64,000 nt of DNA from Planctomycetota bacterium (lineage in GTDB: Bacteria > Planctomycetota > UBA1135), in NCBI GenBank assembly GCA_004295085.1, contig SHNF01000002.1:62001-126000 (forward strand). Direction: 5' to 3'. The position numbers and the translations under genes were made by a program. How positions within the stretch are numbered: the first letter of the stretch is position 1; each line of letters starts with the position of its first letter. Below are positions 41,109 through 52,032 of this stretch, in pieces. The notes below the pieces were generated by a model. That model was given only the letters and a program-made list of their open reading frames with translations, was not told the DNA's origin and made no database searches.

Positions 41109-41564
41109 ATGGCGCCGTCTTTCTCGCCGCCCGACTTCGGCACCCTGGGCCTGCGGCACGAAGTGAACGTGTTCGTGTTCCGCAGCGGCGAGCGCGGCCT
41201 CGAGTACCTGCTGCTGCAGCCGGCGCCACGCTACGAAGCCGTGTGGAGGCCGGTGGTGCATCCGGTGCGCCTGGACGAGGACCTGCACCGCGCCGCGGTG
41301 CGGGCGGTGCGCGCCGAGACCGGCCTGGACCGCGCCTTCGACCTGGTGTCGCCGGGCGCCGGCCTGCTGCAGAGCATCGGCGACCTGCAGGTGGTGGACT
41401 GGCCGTTCGGCTTCCAGGTGCGCGATGCCCGCGTGGCGGTGCGCCGCCGGCCGAGCCTGGCTGCGGTGAGCTGGCACGTCTTCGACGACGCCCTGCGCAG
41501 CCTGGCGGTGGACGTGCACCGCCAGAACCTGCTGCAGCTGCACGCGCGCCTGCTCGCGGCCTAA
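41109..41564 (+). CDS. Nudix-fold protein with degenerate Nudix box
   Basis: 151-aa protein with the Nudix pattern of strands (V-N-V-F-V-F-R, E-Y-L-L-L-Q, Y-E-A-V-W-R-P-V). A helix with A-A-V-R-A-V-R-A-E-T-G-L lies at about residues 62-73. The usual R-E-x-x-E-E-x-G is reduced to R-A-V-R-A-E-T-G, so the catalytic glutamates are mostly missing and diphosphohydrolase activity is doubtful. It may have become a binding or regulatory protein. An AAGGAAGAG site precedes ATG 41109 by about 4 nt, one of the few clear Shine-Dalgarno sequences in this half. Confidence 0.65.
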   Translation: MAPSFSPPDFGTLGLRHEVNVFVFRSGERGLEYLLLQPAPRYEAVWRPVVHPVRLDEDLHRAAVRAVRAETGLDRAFDLVSPGAGLLQSIGDLQVVDWPFGFQVRDARVAVRRRPSLAAVSWHVFDDALRSLAVDVHRQNLLQLHARLLAA

Positions 41565-41577
41565 GTCGGCGCGCCGC

Positions 41578-42627
41578 CTAGCGCCGGCGCTTGTCGCGCT
41601 CGCGCTTGACCATCTGCCGCCACAGCGCCCGGGCGCGCAGCTCCTCGCGCAGGTCCCAGGCTGGCGCGCCGGCCACGACGGCGCCGTCCGGAATGTCCTC
41701 GGCCACCGCCGACCAGGCGCCGATCCTCACGCCCTTGCCGATGGTGACGTGGCCGGCGCTGGCCGCGCCGGCGCCGAACACGCTGCCGTCGCCGATGCGG
41801 GTGCTGCCCGCCAGGCCCACGTGGCCGCACAGGACCACGAAGTCGCCCAGCTCGCAGTTGTGGCCGATCTGGACCTGGTTGTCCACCACGCAGCCGCGGC
41901 CCAGGCGCGTGGGCGCGAAGGTGCCGCGGTCGATGCACACGCCGGCGCCGATCTCGCACTCGTCACCGATCTCGACCGTGCCCAGCTGCGGCACCTTGTA
42001 GTGACGGCTGCCATCCCAGATGTAGCCGAAGCCGTCCGACCCGATCACGCTGTTGGCGTGGATGGTGCAGCCGCGGCCGATGCGGACCCCGGGATAGAGG
42101 ACCACGCCCGGGTGCAGGTAGCTGCCGGCGCCGATCTCGCAGCGCTCGCCCACGCAGACGCCGGCGGACAGCACCACGCCGTCGCCCAGGCGCGCGCCCG
42201 CGCGCACCACGCACTGCGGGCCGACCGAGACGCCGCTGCCCAGCGCCGCTCCCGGCTCCACCACCGCCGCCGGGTGGACGCCGGGCGCATAACGCGGCGG
42301 CCCGGGGTGGAAGTGCTGCGCCAGGCGCGCCGCGGCCAGCGCTGGCTGCGCCACGCGCACGCAGGCCCGGCCCAGCGTGTCCACGCCGTCGGCCGCGAGC
42401 AGCAGGCCGGCACGGGTGGCGCGCACGCCGCCGGCGGCCCCGCGGCCCAGGTCGCGCCCCTGCAGGTCGCGCCCGGCGGCCACGAAGGCCGCCTCGTGCG
42501 GGCCGGCGTGCGCCAGGTCGTTGACGCCGCGGATCTGCAAGCCGGCGCCGCCTTCGGCCCGTCCGCCCACCAGCGCCGCCACTTCCTCCGCGCTGAGGGG
42601 GGCGCCGACCGAGTCCGCGTTGCTCAT
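41578..42627 (-). CDS. lpxD: UDP-3-O-acylglucosamine N-acyltransferase
   Basis: 349-aa lipid A biosynthesis enzyme that adds the second acyl chain to UDP-glucosamine. ATG 42627 gives the expected length; the frame is open 48 nt further. The N-terminal Mur-like domain (residues 1-100) is followed by a left-handed beta helix of hexapeptide repeats (G-S-G-V-S-V-G, G-S-Y-L-H-P-G-V, G-R-G-C-T-I-H). Conserved Q-I-G-H-N-C near 239-244 supplies the catalytic His region, and C-G-H-V-G-L-A-G-S follows. A basic C-terminal helix ends the protein. Its presence supports an outer membrane with lipid A or a derivative. It is alone on the minus strand. Confidence 0.95.
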   Translation of the reverse strand: MSNADSVGAPLSAEEVAALVGGRAEGGAGLQIRGVNDLAHAGPHEAAFVAAGRDLQGRDLGRGAAGGVRATRAGLLLAADGVDTLGRACVRVAQPALAAARLAQHFHPGPPRYAPGVHPAAVVEPGAALGSGVSVGPQCVVRAGARLGDGVVLSAGVCVGERCEIGAGSYLHPGVVLYPGVRIGRGCTIHANSVIGSDGFGYIWDGSRHYKVPQLGTVEIGDECEIGAGVCIDRGTFAPTRLGRGCVVDNQVQIGHNCELGDFVVLCGHVGLAGSTRIGDGSVFGAGAASAGHVTIGKGVRIGAWSAVAEDIPDGAVVAGAPAWDLREELRARALWRQMVKRERDKRRR

Positions 42628-42654
42628 GCTGGTTCCGGACGCTGCCGGGCGGCC

Positions 42655-42660
42655 TAGTAT
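42655..42660 (+). promoter_or_regulatory. -10 element (TAGTAT), leaderless type; overlaps minus-strand TATACT
   Basis: TAGTAT ends 8 nt before ATG 42669 of the amidotransferase gene. The opposite strand reads TATACT (42661-42656), about 28 nt before the lpxD ATG, so the same bases could serve both divergent genes. Confidence 0.55.
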
Positions 42661-42668
42661 AGAGGCGG

Positions 42669-43394
42669 ATGCCACAGAACCGCCGCGCGCCGCTCATCGG
42701 CGTGAGCATGGAGCTGCTCGAGCCGCCGCTCTATTCCGGCCGGCGCCGCTACCACCTGGACGCGGCGTACCTGCAGTGCCTGCGCCAGGCCGGCGCGACC
42801 CCGCTGCTGCTCCCCCCCGACGCCGCCGCGGCGGAGTCCGAAGCGTGGATGCAGTTCCTGGACGGCCTGCTGTTGACCGGCGGCGACGACGTGGACCTGC
42901 GCGCGCTGGGCGGCCCGGCGCCGGCACCGGAGTGCAAGCTGCTCCCGCCCGCCAAGCAGGCCCTGGACTTCCACCTGGTGGAGCAAGCGCTGGCGCGCGA
43001 ACTGCCGGTGCTCGGGATCTGCCTGGGCATGCAGGTGTTCAGCCTCTCGCACCAGTCGCGCTACATCCAGCACCTGAGCAACGCGGCGGATCACGAGAAG
43101 GGAGTGGAGCATCCCGTGGCGCCGGTGGCGGGCACGCGGCTGGCGTCGCTGGTCGGCACGGCCGCGTTCCCGGTGGCCTCCTTCCACCACCAGGCGGTGG
43201 CGGCGCCGGGCGCGGGATTGGTCGGCACCGCGTTCTCTCCCGACGGCGTGCTGGAAGCGGTGGAACGGCCCGATCAGACCTTCGCCCTGGGCGTGCAATG
43301 GCACCCCGAGCGGCAGCCGCAGGCGCCGTCCACGCGCGCGCTCTTTTCCGGTTTCGTGGCCGCCGCCGGCGCCTATCGTGGATCCCGGGTCTGA
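42669..43394 (+). CDS. class I glutamine amidotransferase-like hydrolase (peptidase C26, PuuD-like)
   Basis: 241-aa protein of the gamma-glutamyl-gamma-aminobutyrate hydrolase family. It opens P-L-I-G-V-S-M, has L-L-T-G-G-D-D-V-D near residue 62-70, the nucleophile Cys in V-L-G-I-C-L-G-M-Q (about residue 117), a H-H-Q-A-V motif and the C-terminal W-H-P-E-R (catalytic His/Glu). The substrate is unknown; gamma-glutamyl compounds are usual. The promoter TAGTAT lies 8 nt upstream. It is followed by a membrane protein and aroB on the same strand. Confidence 0.85.
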   Translation: MPQNRRAPLIGVSMELLEPPLYSGRRRYHLDAAYLQCLRQAGATPLLLPPDAAAAESEAWMQFLDGLLLTGGDDVDLRALGGPAPAPECKLLPPAKQALDFHLVEQALARELPVLGICLGMQVFSLSHQSRYIQHLSNAADHEKGVEHPVAPVAGTRLASLVGTAAFPVASFHHQAVAAPGAGLVGTAFSPDGVLEAVERPDQTFALGVQWHPERQPQAPSTRALFSGFVAAAGAYRGSRV

Positions 43395-43406
43395 GGCAGG
43401 AACGGG

Positions 43407-44771
43407 ATGGCTGCAGACACCTCGGACGATCGGCGCCAGCAGCGCCTGCGCGAGCTGCGCCAGGCGCAACTGGCGCTGCGCAAGCGCTTGGTGCTGATGG
43501 TGCTCACGCTGGTGGTGCTCATCGGCTTCCTGTTCGCGATACCGAAGCTGGCGCGGCCCAGACGGGTGGCGGCGCCGCCTCCCGAGCCGACGCAGGCCGA
43601 AGTCGCGCTGCCGCCGCTGGACCTGCAGGTGCTGGCCGAGGTGCGCGACTCGACGCCGGAAGAGCGCGTCGTCCTCGAGCCCGAGCCGTTCGCCTACCTC
43701 CTCAGGATGTCGCTGGCGCTGCTGCCGGACCACTTGCGCATGCTGGACGAGCCGGCGCTGCCCTTCGACGCGATCGAGCACGAGGCCGCGGAGCTGCGCG
43801 GGCGCCCGTTCCGCCTGCGCGGCGAGCTGCTGGAGCAGCGCACCATGACGCGCCTGCCCGGCGCGCCCACCGAGCACTGGTACCGCCTGCGCGACGACGG
43901 CGGCCGGGACTTCTTCCACGTGTCCATGCGCCCGCTGGCCCAGGAGTTCCAGGAGCCGTACTTCCGCGCCGACGGCTACTTCTTCAAGGTCTACACCGGC
44001 AGCGTCGAGTCCGGCGGCGAGCGCGTCACCGCGCCGCTGCTGGTGGGCCGCGAGCTGGTGCCCTCGTACCGGCGCGTCGAGCCGGTGCACGAGCCGGACT
44101 TCACCCTGCTCGCCGACGTGCGCGACGCCCAGTTCGGCGACCCGACGGAGCTGGACCAGGCCGGCCTGTGGCACCTGCTCAACGTCGCCGTCGCCTTGCG
44201 CTCCGATCCGCAGCGGCTGGCCCGCGCCTTCGAGGGCGCGCCCGAGCTGAACCGCACCCTGCTCGAGACGCAGATGCTCGAGTCCCCCGCGCTGTTCCGC
44301 GGCCGGCCCATGCTGCTGCCGGGCAGCGTGGTCGGGGACTCCGTCCGCTACGAGGTCGGGCTGGAGAACCCGCTGCGGCTGGATGCCATCACCCACGCCT
44401 ACTGGGGCAACCTGTCCCTCGGCAAGCAGCCGGTGCACCTGATCGGGCCGGGCAGGTTCCCCATGGCCGCACAGCCGGGAGAGAGCGGGCAGCGGCGCTT
44501 CTACGGCTGGTTCCTGCAGCTCGAGAGCGCCATCGACAAGGAAGGGAACGCGCGCCTCTACCCGGTGTACGTGGTGGCCGACGCGCGCCAGATCCCGCTG
44601 GAGAGCCCGGCCTTCCTGCACACGGCCGTCATCGTCTTCTTCGGCGTGGCGGCGCTGCTGGCCTTGTTCATGATCGTCCTGGTGGTGCGGGACAAGCGGA
44701 GGTCGGCGACCTTCGAGGTGGAGCGCACGCAGCGCCGGCACAAGCGCGACGCGGCCCAGCCGCGGACATGA
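43407..44771 (+). CDS. two-transmembrane protein with large extracytoplasmic domain, unknown
   Basis: 454-aa protein. Residues 10-30 are basic, a transmembrane helix lies at about 28-46 ([20 protein letters not shown]), and a second at about 405-428 ([20 protein letters not shown]). Between is a 350-residue domain with two similar-looking parts: [12 protein letters not shown] (about 132-143) and [14 protein letters not shown] (about 299-312), each following a Leu/Asp-rich region, hinting at an internal duplication. The C-terminal tail is basic and cytoplasmic. No family recognised. It overlaps aroB by 4 nt (ATGA). AGGAACGGG precedes ATG 43407. Confidence 0.7.
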   Translation: MAADTSDDRRQQRLRELRQAQLALRKRLVLMVLTLVVLIGFLFAIPKLARPRRVAAPPPEPTQAEVALPPLDLQVLAEVRDSTPEERVVLEPEPFAYLLRMSLALLPDHLRMLDEPALPFDAIEHEAAELRGRPFRLRGELLEQRTMTRLPGAPTEHWYRLRDDGGRDFFHVSMRPLAQEFQEPYFRADGYFFKVYTGSVESGGERVTAPLLVGRELVPSYRRVEPVHEPDFTLLADVRDAQFGDPTELDQAGLWHLLNVAVALRSDPQRLARAFEGAPELNRTLLETQMLESPALFRGRPMLLPGSVVGDSVRYEVGLENPLRLDAITHAYWGNLSLGKQPVHLIGPGRFPMAAQPGESGQRRFYGWFLQLESAIDKEGNARLYPVYVVADARQIPLESPAFLHTAVIVFFGVAALLALFMIVLVVRDKRRSATFEVERTQRRHKRDAAQPRT

Positions 44772-45856
44772 GCCGGCCGCGCTACGGCCGCGGCACGCTG
44801 CGGCGCGACCTGGCCGCCGCCGTGCGCCGCCTCGAGCCGCGTCCCGGCTCCGTCCTGGTCCTGCTCGACCGGCGGGCGGCCGTGGCGCGCCGCCCGATCG
44901 CGGCGGCGCTGGCGGACGCCGGCCTGCCCGCGCGCTGGATCTCCTGGAGCGCGTCCGAGCGCCGCAAGACGCTCGCCGCGCTGGAGCGCCTGGGTCGCGC
45001 CGCCGTGCGCGCCGGGGTCGATCGCCGGAGCCTGCTGCTCGCCGCCGGCGGCGGCGTCACCACCGACCTGGGCGGCTTCCTGGCCGCGACCTTGCTGCGC
45101 GGCATCCGCTGGGGCGCGATCCCGACCACCTTGCTCGGCCTGGTGGATGCCGCCTTGGGCGGCAAGACGGCGGTGGACCTTCCGGAGGGCAAGAACTTGC
45201 TCGGCGCCTTCCACCCGCCGCAGTTCGTGATCGGCGACCTCGCCCTGCTGCGCACCTTGCCCGCGCGCGAGTGGAGCTGCGGCCTGGGCGAAGTGCTCAA
45301 GTCCGCGCTGATCGCCGGCGAGCCGCTGCTGCGCCGACTGGAGCGCACGCCGCCGGCCGACCTGCGCCGGCCGGGCGCAGCCACGCTGCGCATCGCCCAG
45401 GACTGCGCCGACCTGAAGATGGAAGTCGTGGAGCAGGACCCGCGCGAGTCCGGCCTGCGCAAGGTCCTCAACCTGGGCCACAGCTTCGGCCATGCGCTGG
45501 AGGCTGCCGCCGGCTACCGCAGGCTGGCCCACGGCGAAGCGGTGGCGCTCGGCATCTTGTGCGCCTTGCGCTTCGGGGAGGACGCCGGCCTGCTGGAGCG
45601 CGCCTTCTCCACCAGGGTGCGGGGCCTTGCTCGCCGCCTGGGCCTGCCCGCGGCCTTTCCAGGCCGGCTTCCCGCGACCACGGACCTGCGCCGCCTCCTG
45701 CAGCGGGACAAGAAGGCGCGCAGCGGGAACCTGGAGCTGCTCATCCCGGTGCGCGCCGGCGAGATCCTGCTGCTCGAGTGCGTGGCTCCGGCAGCGGCCG
45801 CCGCCGCGATCCGGCGCGAGCTGGGCGCCACGCCGACTCCGGACGCGTCCGCATAG
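44768..45856 (+). CDS. aroB: 3-dehydroquinate synthase
   Basis: 362-aa second enzyme of the shikimate pathway (DAHP to 3-dehydroquinate, NAD and zinc dependent). ATG 44768 overlaps the preceding stop; the open frame extends upstream but is not coding there. NAD-binding [13 protein letters not shown] (about residues 96-108), [19 protein letters not shown] (118-136), and the zinc ligands in [12 protein letters not shown] (about 235-246) are intact. The C-terminus is Arg-rich then Ala-rich. The rest of the aro pathway is not nearby. Confidence 0.94.
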   Translation: MSRPRYGRGTLRRDLAAAVRRLEPRPGSVLVLLDRRAAVARRPIAAALADAGLPARWISWSASERRKTLAALERLGRAAVRAGVDRRSLLLAAGGGVTTDLGGFLAATLLRGIRWGAIPTTLLGLVDAALGGKTAVDLPEGKNLLGAFHPPQFVIGDLALLRTLPAREWSCGLGEVLKSALIAGEPLLRRLERTPPADLRRPGAATLRIAQDCADLKMEVVEQDPRESGLRKVLNLGHSFGHALEAAAGYRRLAHGEAVALGILCALRFGEDAGLLERAFSTRVRGLARRLGLPAAFPGRLPATTDLRRLLQRDKKARSGNLELLIPVRAGEILLLECVAPAAAAAAIRRELGATPTPDASA

Positions 45857-45886
45857 TCCCCCTCTGGCCGGCCTTTCGGACGATCA

Positions 45887-45912
45887 CTTCCAGGTTTGCG
45901 GAAACCTGGAAG
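45887..45912 (+). repeat. perfect 11-bp inverted repeat between aroB and carB
   Basis: CTTCCAGGTTT and its exact reverse complement AAACCTGGAAG are separated by GCGG. There is no T-run after it, so it is not a standard intrinsic terminator. It lies 31 nt after aroB and 91 nt before carB, suggesting an mRNA hairpin or operator, or a rho-type/bidirectional end. Confidence 0.6.
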
Positions 45913-46002
45913 CGTGCGCGCGGGCGCAGGTGCGGCGTGCTCGGGATTCAGGGCTGGCGCAGCCGGCGGAAAGCGGCTCTAATCCACCCTTGGGACACCC
46001 TG

Positions 46003-49239
<3,237 letters not shown>

Positions 49240-49480
49240 GGCGCGAGCTATTTCTTCCAGTATGCAGGCGTGACTTCGACCCGTTCATGCGCGATTCTCG
49301 CTGACGGTGTCCGGGAGTCCGGCCCCGGCGTGTTCCTGGCCGGCACTGCAGCCACGTTACAAGTCCGCCAGGGTGTGGCGCTGTTGGTGGATCCGGGAGG
49401 ATCGGCGGCGTCCCCCGGGGTGAGGCTGACCGTGCTGTAGTGGGTCCAAGAATTCTCTGGCATGCTTGAGGGAGAGGCGG

Positions 49481-50953
49481 ATGCACTTGCGCTGGAGGGG
49501 GCGCGGCCCCTGCTCTCCTCGCTTGCTCTGGCAATCCACGAGCCCGCCTACCCACGGGCACCACTGCTTGTCCGCAGTGGTGCTTGTGTTTTGTTGCGTG
49601 CTGGCCCGGCCTTTGAGGGCACAGGAGCCCGAGCCGGCGGTGCAGCCGGAGACGGAGCCGCAGCTGCCGCCGCCGCAGCCGGAAGCTCCGGCCTGGCCGA
49701 TCCACGGGTCCTTCATCTTGCGCTACGATCTGCGTCATTCCCGCAGCGACGCCATCGACGATGAGCGCGACCAGGACCTGTATCAGTACTTGTCCTTGAC
49801 CGGCGGCAGCGCGGCGCGCAACGCCGTGACCGCCTCGTTCTACGGCCGCGCCGTGGTGGACCTGGAAGGCGGCGAGCCGGGGCCGTCGCTGAGCAGCGTG
49901 GAGGACACGCGCGGCAGCGCCTGGGACTTCCGCCTGTACCGCGCCTACCTGGCGTTCCACCGCATCGTGGCGGATGGAGAGCTGCGCGCCGGCCGCCAGA
50001 CGCTGTACGACACGCCGGTGCTGCTGAACCTGGACGGCGTCACCCTGGACACGCCGGCGCCCGTGTTCGGCACCGACGTGACCTGGCAGGTCTACGGCGG
50101 CGTGCCGGAGCACTACTGGGAGGATGCGCGCAGCGGCGACCTGGCCGTGGGTGCTGCGGCCACGGTCGCACCCTGGAGCAACGCCAGCGCACGCCTGGAC
50201 CTGATGCACCTCGAAGACCGCTACCTGTTCGGCGACCAGACCAATGACCTGATCGGCGCGCGCCTGGACCAGGCGTTCCGCGCGGGCCGCGGCTGGGTCT
50301 CGGGCAGCACCACCTGGCTGGACGGGGACCCGCGCGACGCCGGCGTGGACGGCATGTGGACCGATCCGGAGCTGGATCTGCAGGTGAACGCGCGCGTCTA
50401 CAGCCTGCTCACGCGGCAATCGGTGAACACGCTGGAGTTCGACCCGTTCACCGCCGTGCTCATGGATGAGGAGCCGTATTACGAGGGCATGCTGATGCTG
50501 TCCAAGGGCTTCGACTCCAGCCCGCTGGGCGAGAGCTGGCGCGCCGACGCCGGCGCCTACGGGCGGATCCTGCGCGATTCGGCCCAGGAGAGCGAGTTCA
50601 ACCACGAATTCCAGCGCTACTGGCTGGCCGGGACCGTGGAGGGTTTTCCCTGGCGTGCTGCCGATCTCACCGTCACCGGCGACTGGTGGGATGCGGGGGA
50701 CACGGTGTGGACCCTCGGCGCCGAGCTGAGCGCGGAGCTGGGCGAGGACACAGACTTCGTCCTGGCCAGCGCGTACTCGCTGTACGACTACGACTTCTTC
50801 ACCCAGGAGGAGCGCACGCACGTGCGCGACTACTCCGCGCTCCTGCGCCACCGCTTCGCGGAGGCGCTGGCGCTGCGCCTGTCCTTGTCGTTCCAGGAGG
50901 ACGACGCGGAGCAGTACCAGATCGCCACGGCACAGCTGGAGGTGAGCTTCTAG
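49481..50953 (+). CDS. outer-membrane beta-barrel (porin-like) protein of cytochrome cluster
   Basis: 490-aa protein from ATG 49481, preceded by GGGAGAGG. The long n-region and hydrophobic L-S-A-V-V-L-V-F-C-C-V-L-A (about 32-44) ending A-R-P-L-R-A-Q look like a signal peptide. A Pro/Glu linker follows, then alternating polar/aromatic strands, a barrel pattern: S-F-I-L-R-Y-D-L-R-H, N-A-V-T-A-S-F-Y-G-R-A-V-V-D-L, D-F-R-L-Y-R-A-Y-L-A-F-H-R and the final strand A-T-A-Q-L-E-V-S-F ending in Phe, the usual C-terminal barrel signature. It heads a cytochrome cluster, so a porin that holds a cytochrome (as in OmbB/MtrB-type conduits) is inferred. The 240 nt upstream of it contain no evident gene. Confidence 0.75.
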   Translation: MHLRWRGRGPCSPRLLWQSTSPPTHGHHCLSAVVLVFCCVLARPLRAQEPEPAVQPETEPQLPPPQPEAPAWPIHGSFILRYDLRHSRSDAIDDERDQDLYQYLSLTGGSAARNAVTASFYGRAVVDLEGGEPGPSLSSVEDTRGSAWDFRLYRAYLAFHRIVADGELRAGRQTLYDTPVLLNLDGVTLDTPAPVFGTDVTWQVYGGVPEHYWEDARSGDLAVGAAATVAPWSNASARLDLMHLEDRYLFGDQTNDLIGARLDQAFRAGRGWVSGSTTWLDGDPRDAGVDGMWTDPELDLQVNARVYSLLTRQSVNTLEFDPFTAVLMDEEPYYEGMLMLSKGFDSSPLGESWRADAGAYGRILRDSAQESEFNHEFQRYWLAGTVEGFPWRAADLTVTGDWWDAGDTVWTLGAELSAELGEDTDFVLASAYSLYDYDFFTQEERTHVRDYSALLRHRFAEALALRLSLSFQEDDAEQYQIATAQLEVSF

Positions 50954-50961
50954 GAGCCGCC

Positions 50962-52032
50962 ATGCGCCACCTCCTCATGCTGATCGCGGCCCTGGGACTG
51001 CTGGTGGTCGCCTGCTCGCTGGTGCAGCCCGAGCCGGACACGCCCGCGGTGCCGGGCCGGGCGGCGGAGTTCCCCCACGCCGTGCACATGAGCGCGGATG
51101 TGGGGTTGAGCTGCCAGAACTGCCATGCCGGTGCGGAGGACCAGGACGCGGCCGGAATGCCAGGCCTCAGCACCTGCCTGCTGTGCCACGTGCCCGAAGA
51201 GGAGGACGCACCGGAGGGGGCGCTCAGCCCGGTGCTGGCGGCCTTCTTCCTGCCCGGGGAGTCGCAGCCGGCGTGGAGCCGGCTGACCGCCTTGTCGGTG
51301 CCGTCCGTGTTCTCGCATGCCCGGCATGCGGGCGCCGGTGTGGACTGCAGCTCCTGTCACGGCGATCTCGGCGCCAGCGAGGCGGTGCGGCGCGGGGTGC
51401 ACGTGGACATGGACGCCTGCGTGCGGTGCCACGAGAGCCGCGCCGTGGCCGACGGCGGCTGCATCGGCTGTCACCCGGGCGTGGACGAGAGCTGGAGACC
51501 GCCCAGCCACGACGCCGCCTGGGAGCGCGTGCACGGTCGCACCACGCGCGTCGGCGCGCTGCAGCACGCGGGCCCGGTCATGCAGTGCGACCTGTGCCAC
51601 CGCGAGGACGGCCCCACGCAGTCGTGCGAGGAGTGCCACCTGTCGACCCTGCCCGAGGACCACACGCTGTTCTTCAAGAACCAGGGGCACGGGATCCTGT
51701 CGGCGATGAACCGCAGCCGCTGCGAGGCCTGCCACCAGCAGGACATGTGCCTGGCCTGCCACGAGGTCACCGCGCCGCGCTCGCACGCGGCGGGCTGGGG
51801 CGAGCCGCGCAACAACCACTGCCTTTCCTGCCACCTGGGCGTGCGCGCCTCCAGCGACTGCCGCGTGTGTCACATGGACGGCGCTCCCAGCCACGACGCG
51901 GCGCCCGTCCCGCCGCCCTCGGTCCCGGCGCACGCCACCGCCACGGCGTGCATGGTGTGCCACGCCACCGTGAGTCCGCCCAGGCACCCCTTCACGGGGG
52001 ATGGAAACTACTGTCGGAGGTGCCACCAATGA
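50962..52032 (+). CDS. 13-haem c-type cytochrome lipoprotein
   Basis: 356-aa protein starting at ATG 50962. The signal peptide ends in lipobox L-V-V-A-C (Cys18). It contains thirteen C-x-x-C-H haem-binding motifs (CQNCH, CLLCH, CSSCH, CVRCH, CIGCH, CDLCH, CEECH, CEACH, CLACH, CLSCH, CRVCH, CMVCH, CRRCH), one every 25 residues or so, with extra His residues (F-P-H-A-V-H, F-S-H-A-R-H-A) as axial ligands. This density indicates a haem wire for electron transfer across the periplasm or outer membrane. It is 8 nt after the porin gene and overlaps the next gene by 4 nt, a tight operon. Confidence 0.95.
   Translation: MRHLLMLIAALGLLVVACSLVQPEPDTPAVPGRAAEFPHAVHMSADVGLSCQNCHAGAEDQDAAGMPGLSTCLLCHVPEEEDAPEGALSPVLAAFFLPGESQPAWSRLTALSVPSVFSHARHAGAGVDCSSCHGDLGASEAVRRGVHVDMDACVRCHESRAVADGGCIGCHPGVDESWRPPSHDAAWERVHGRTTRVGALQHAGPVMQCDLCHREDGPTQSCEECHLSTLPEDHTLFFKNQGHGILSAMNRSRCEACHQQDMCLACHEVTAPRSHAAGWGEPRNNHCLSCHLGVRASSDCRVCHMDGAPSHDAAPVPPPSVPAHATATACMVCHATVSPPRHPFTGDGNYCRRCHQ

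Noticed and set aside
39893..41143. ispH and its upstream frame as one 812-aa fusion
   Set aside because: The upstream part is an out-of-frame reading of folC; IspH has a proper ATG at 39892 overlapping the folC stop.
42377..44767. Upstream extension of the aroB frame over nearly 2.4 kb
   Set aside because: The extension overlaps the amidotransferase and two-TM genes, is Arg/Ala/Pro nonsense, and the ATG at 44768 gives the correct AroB length and operon overlap.
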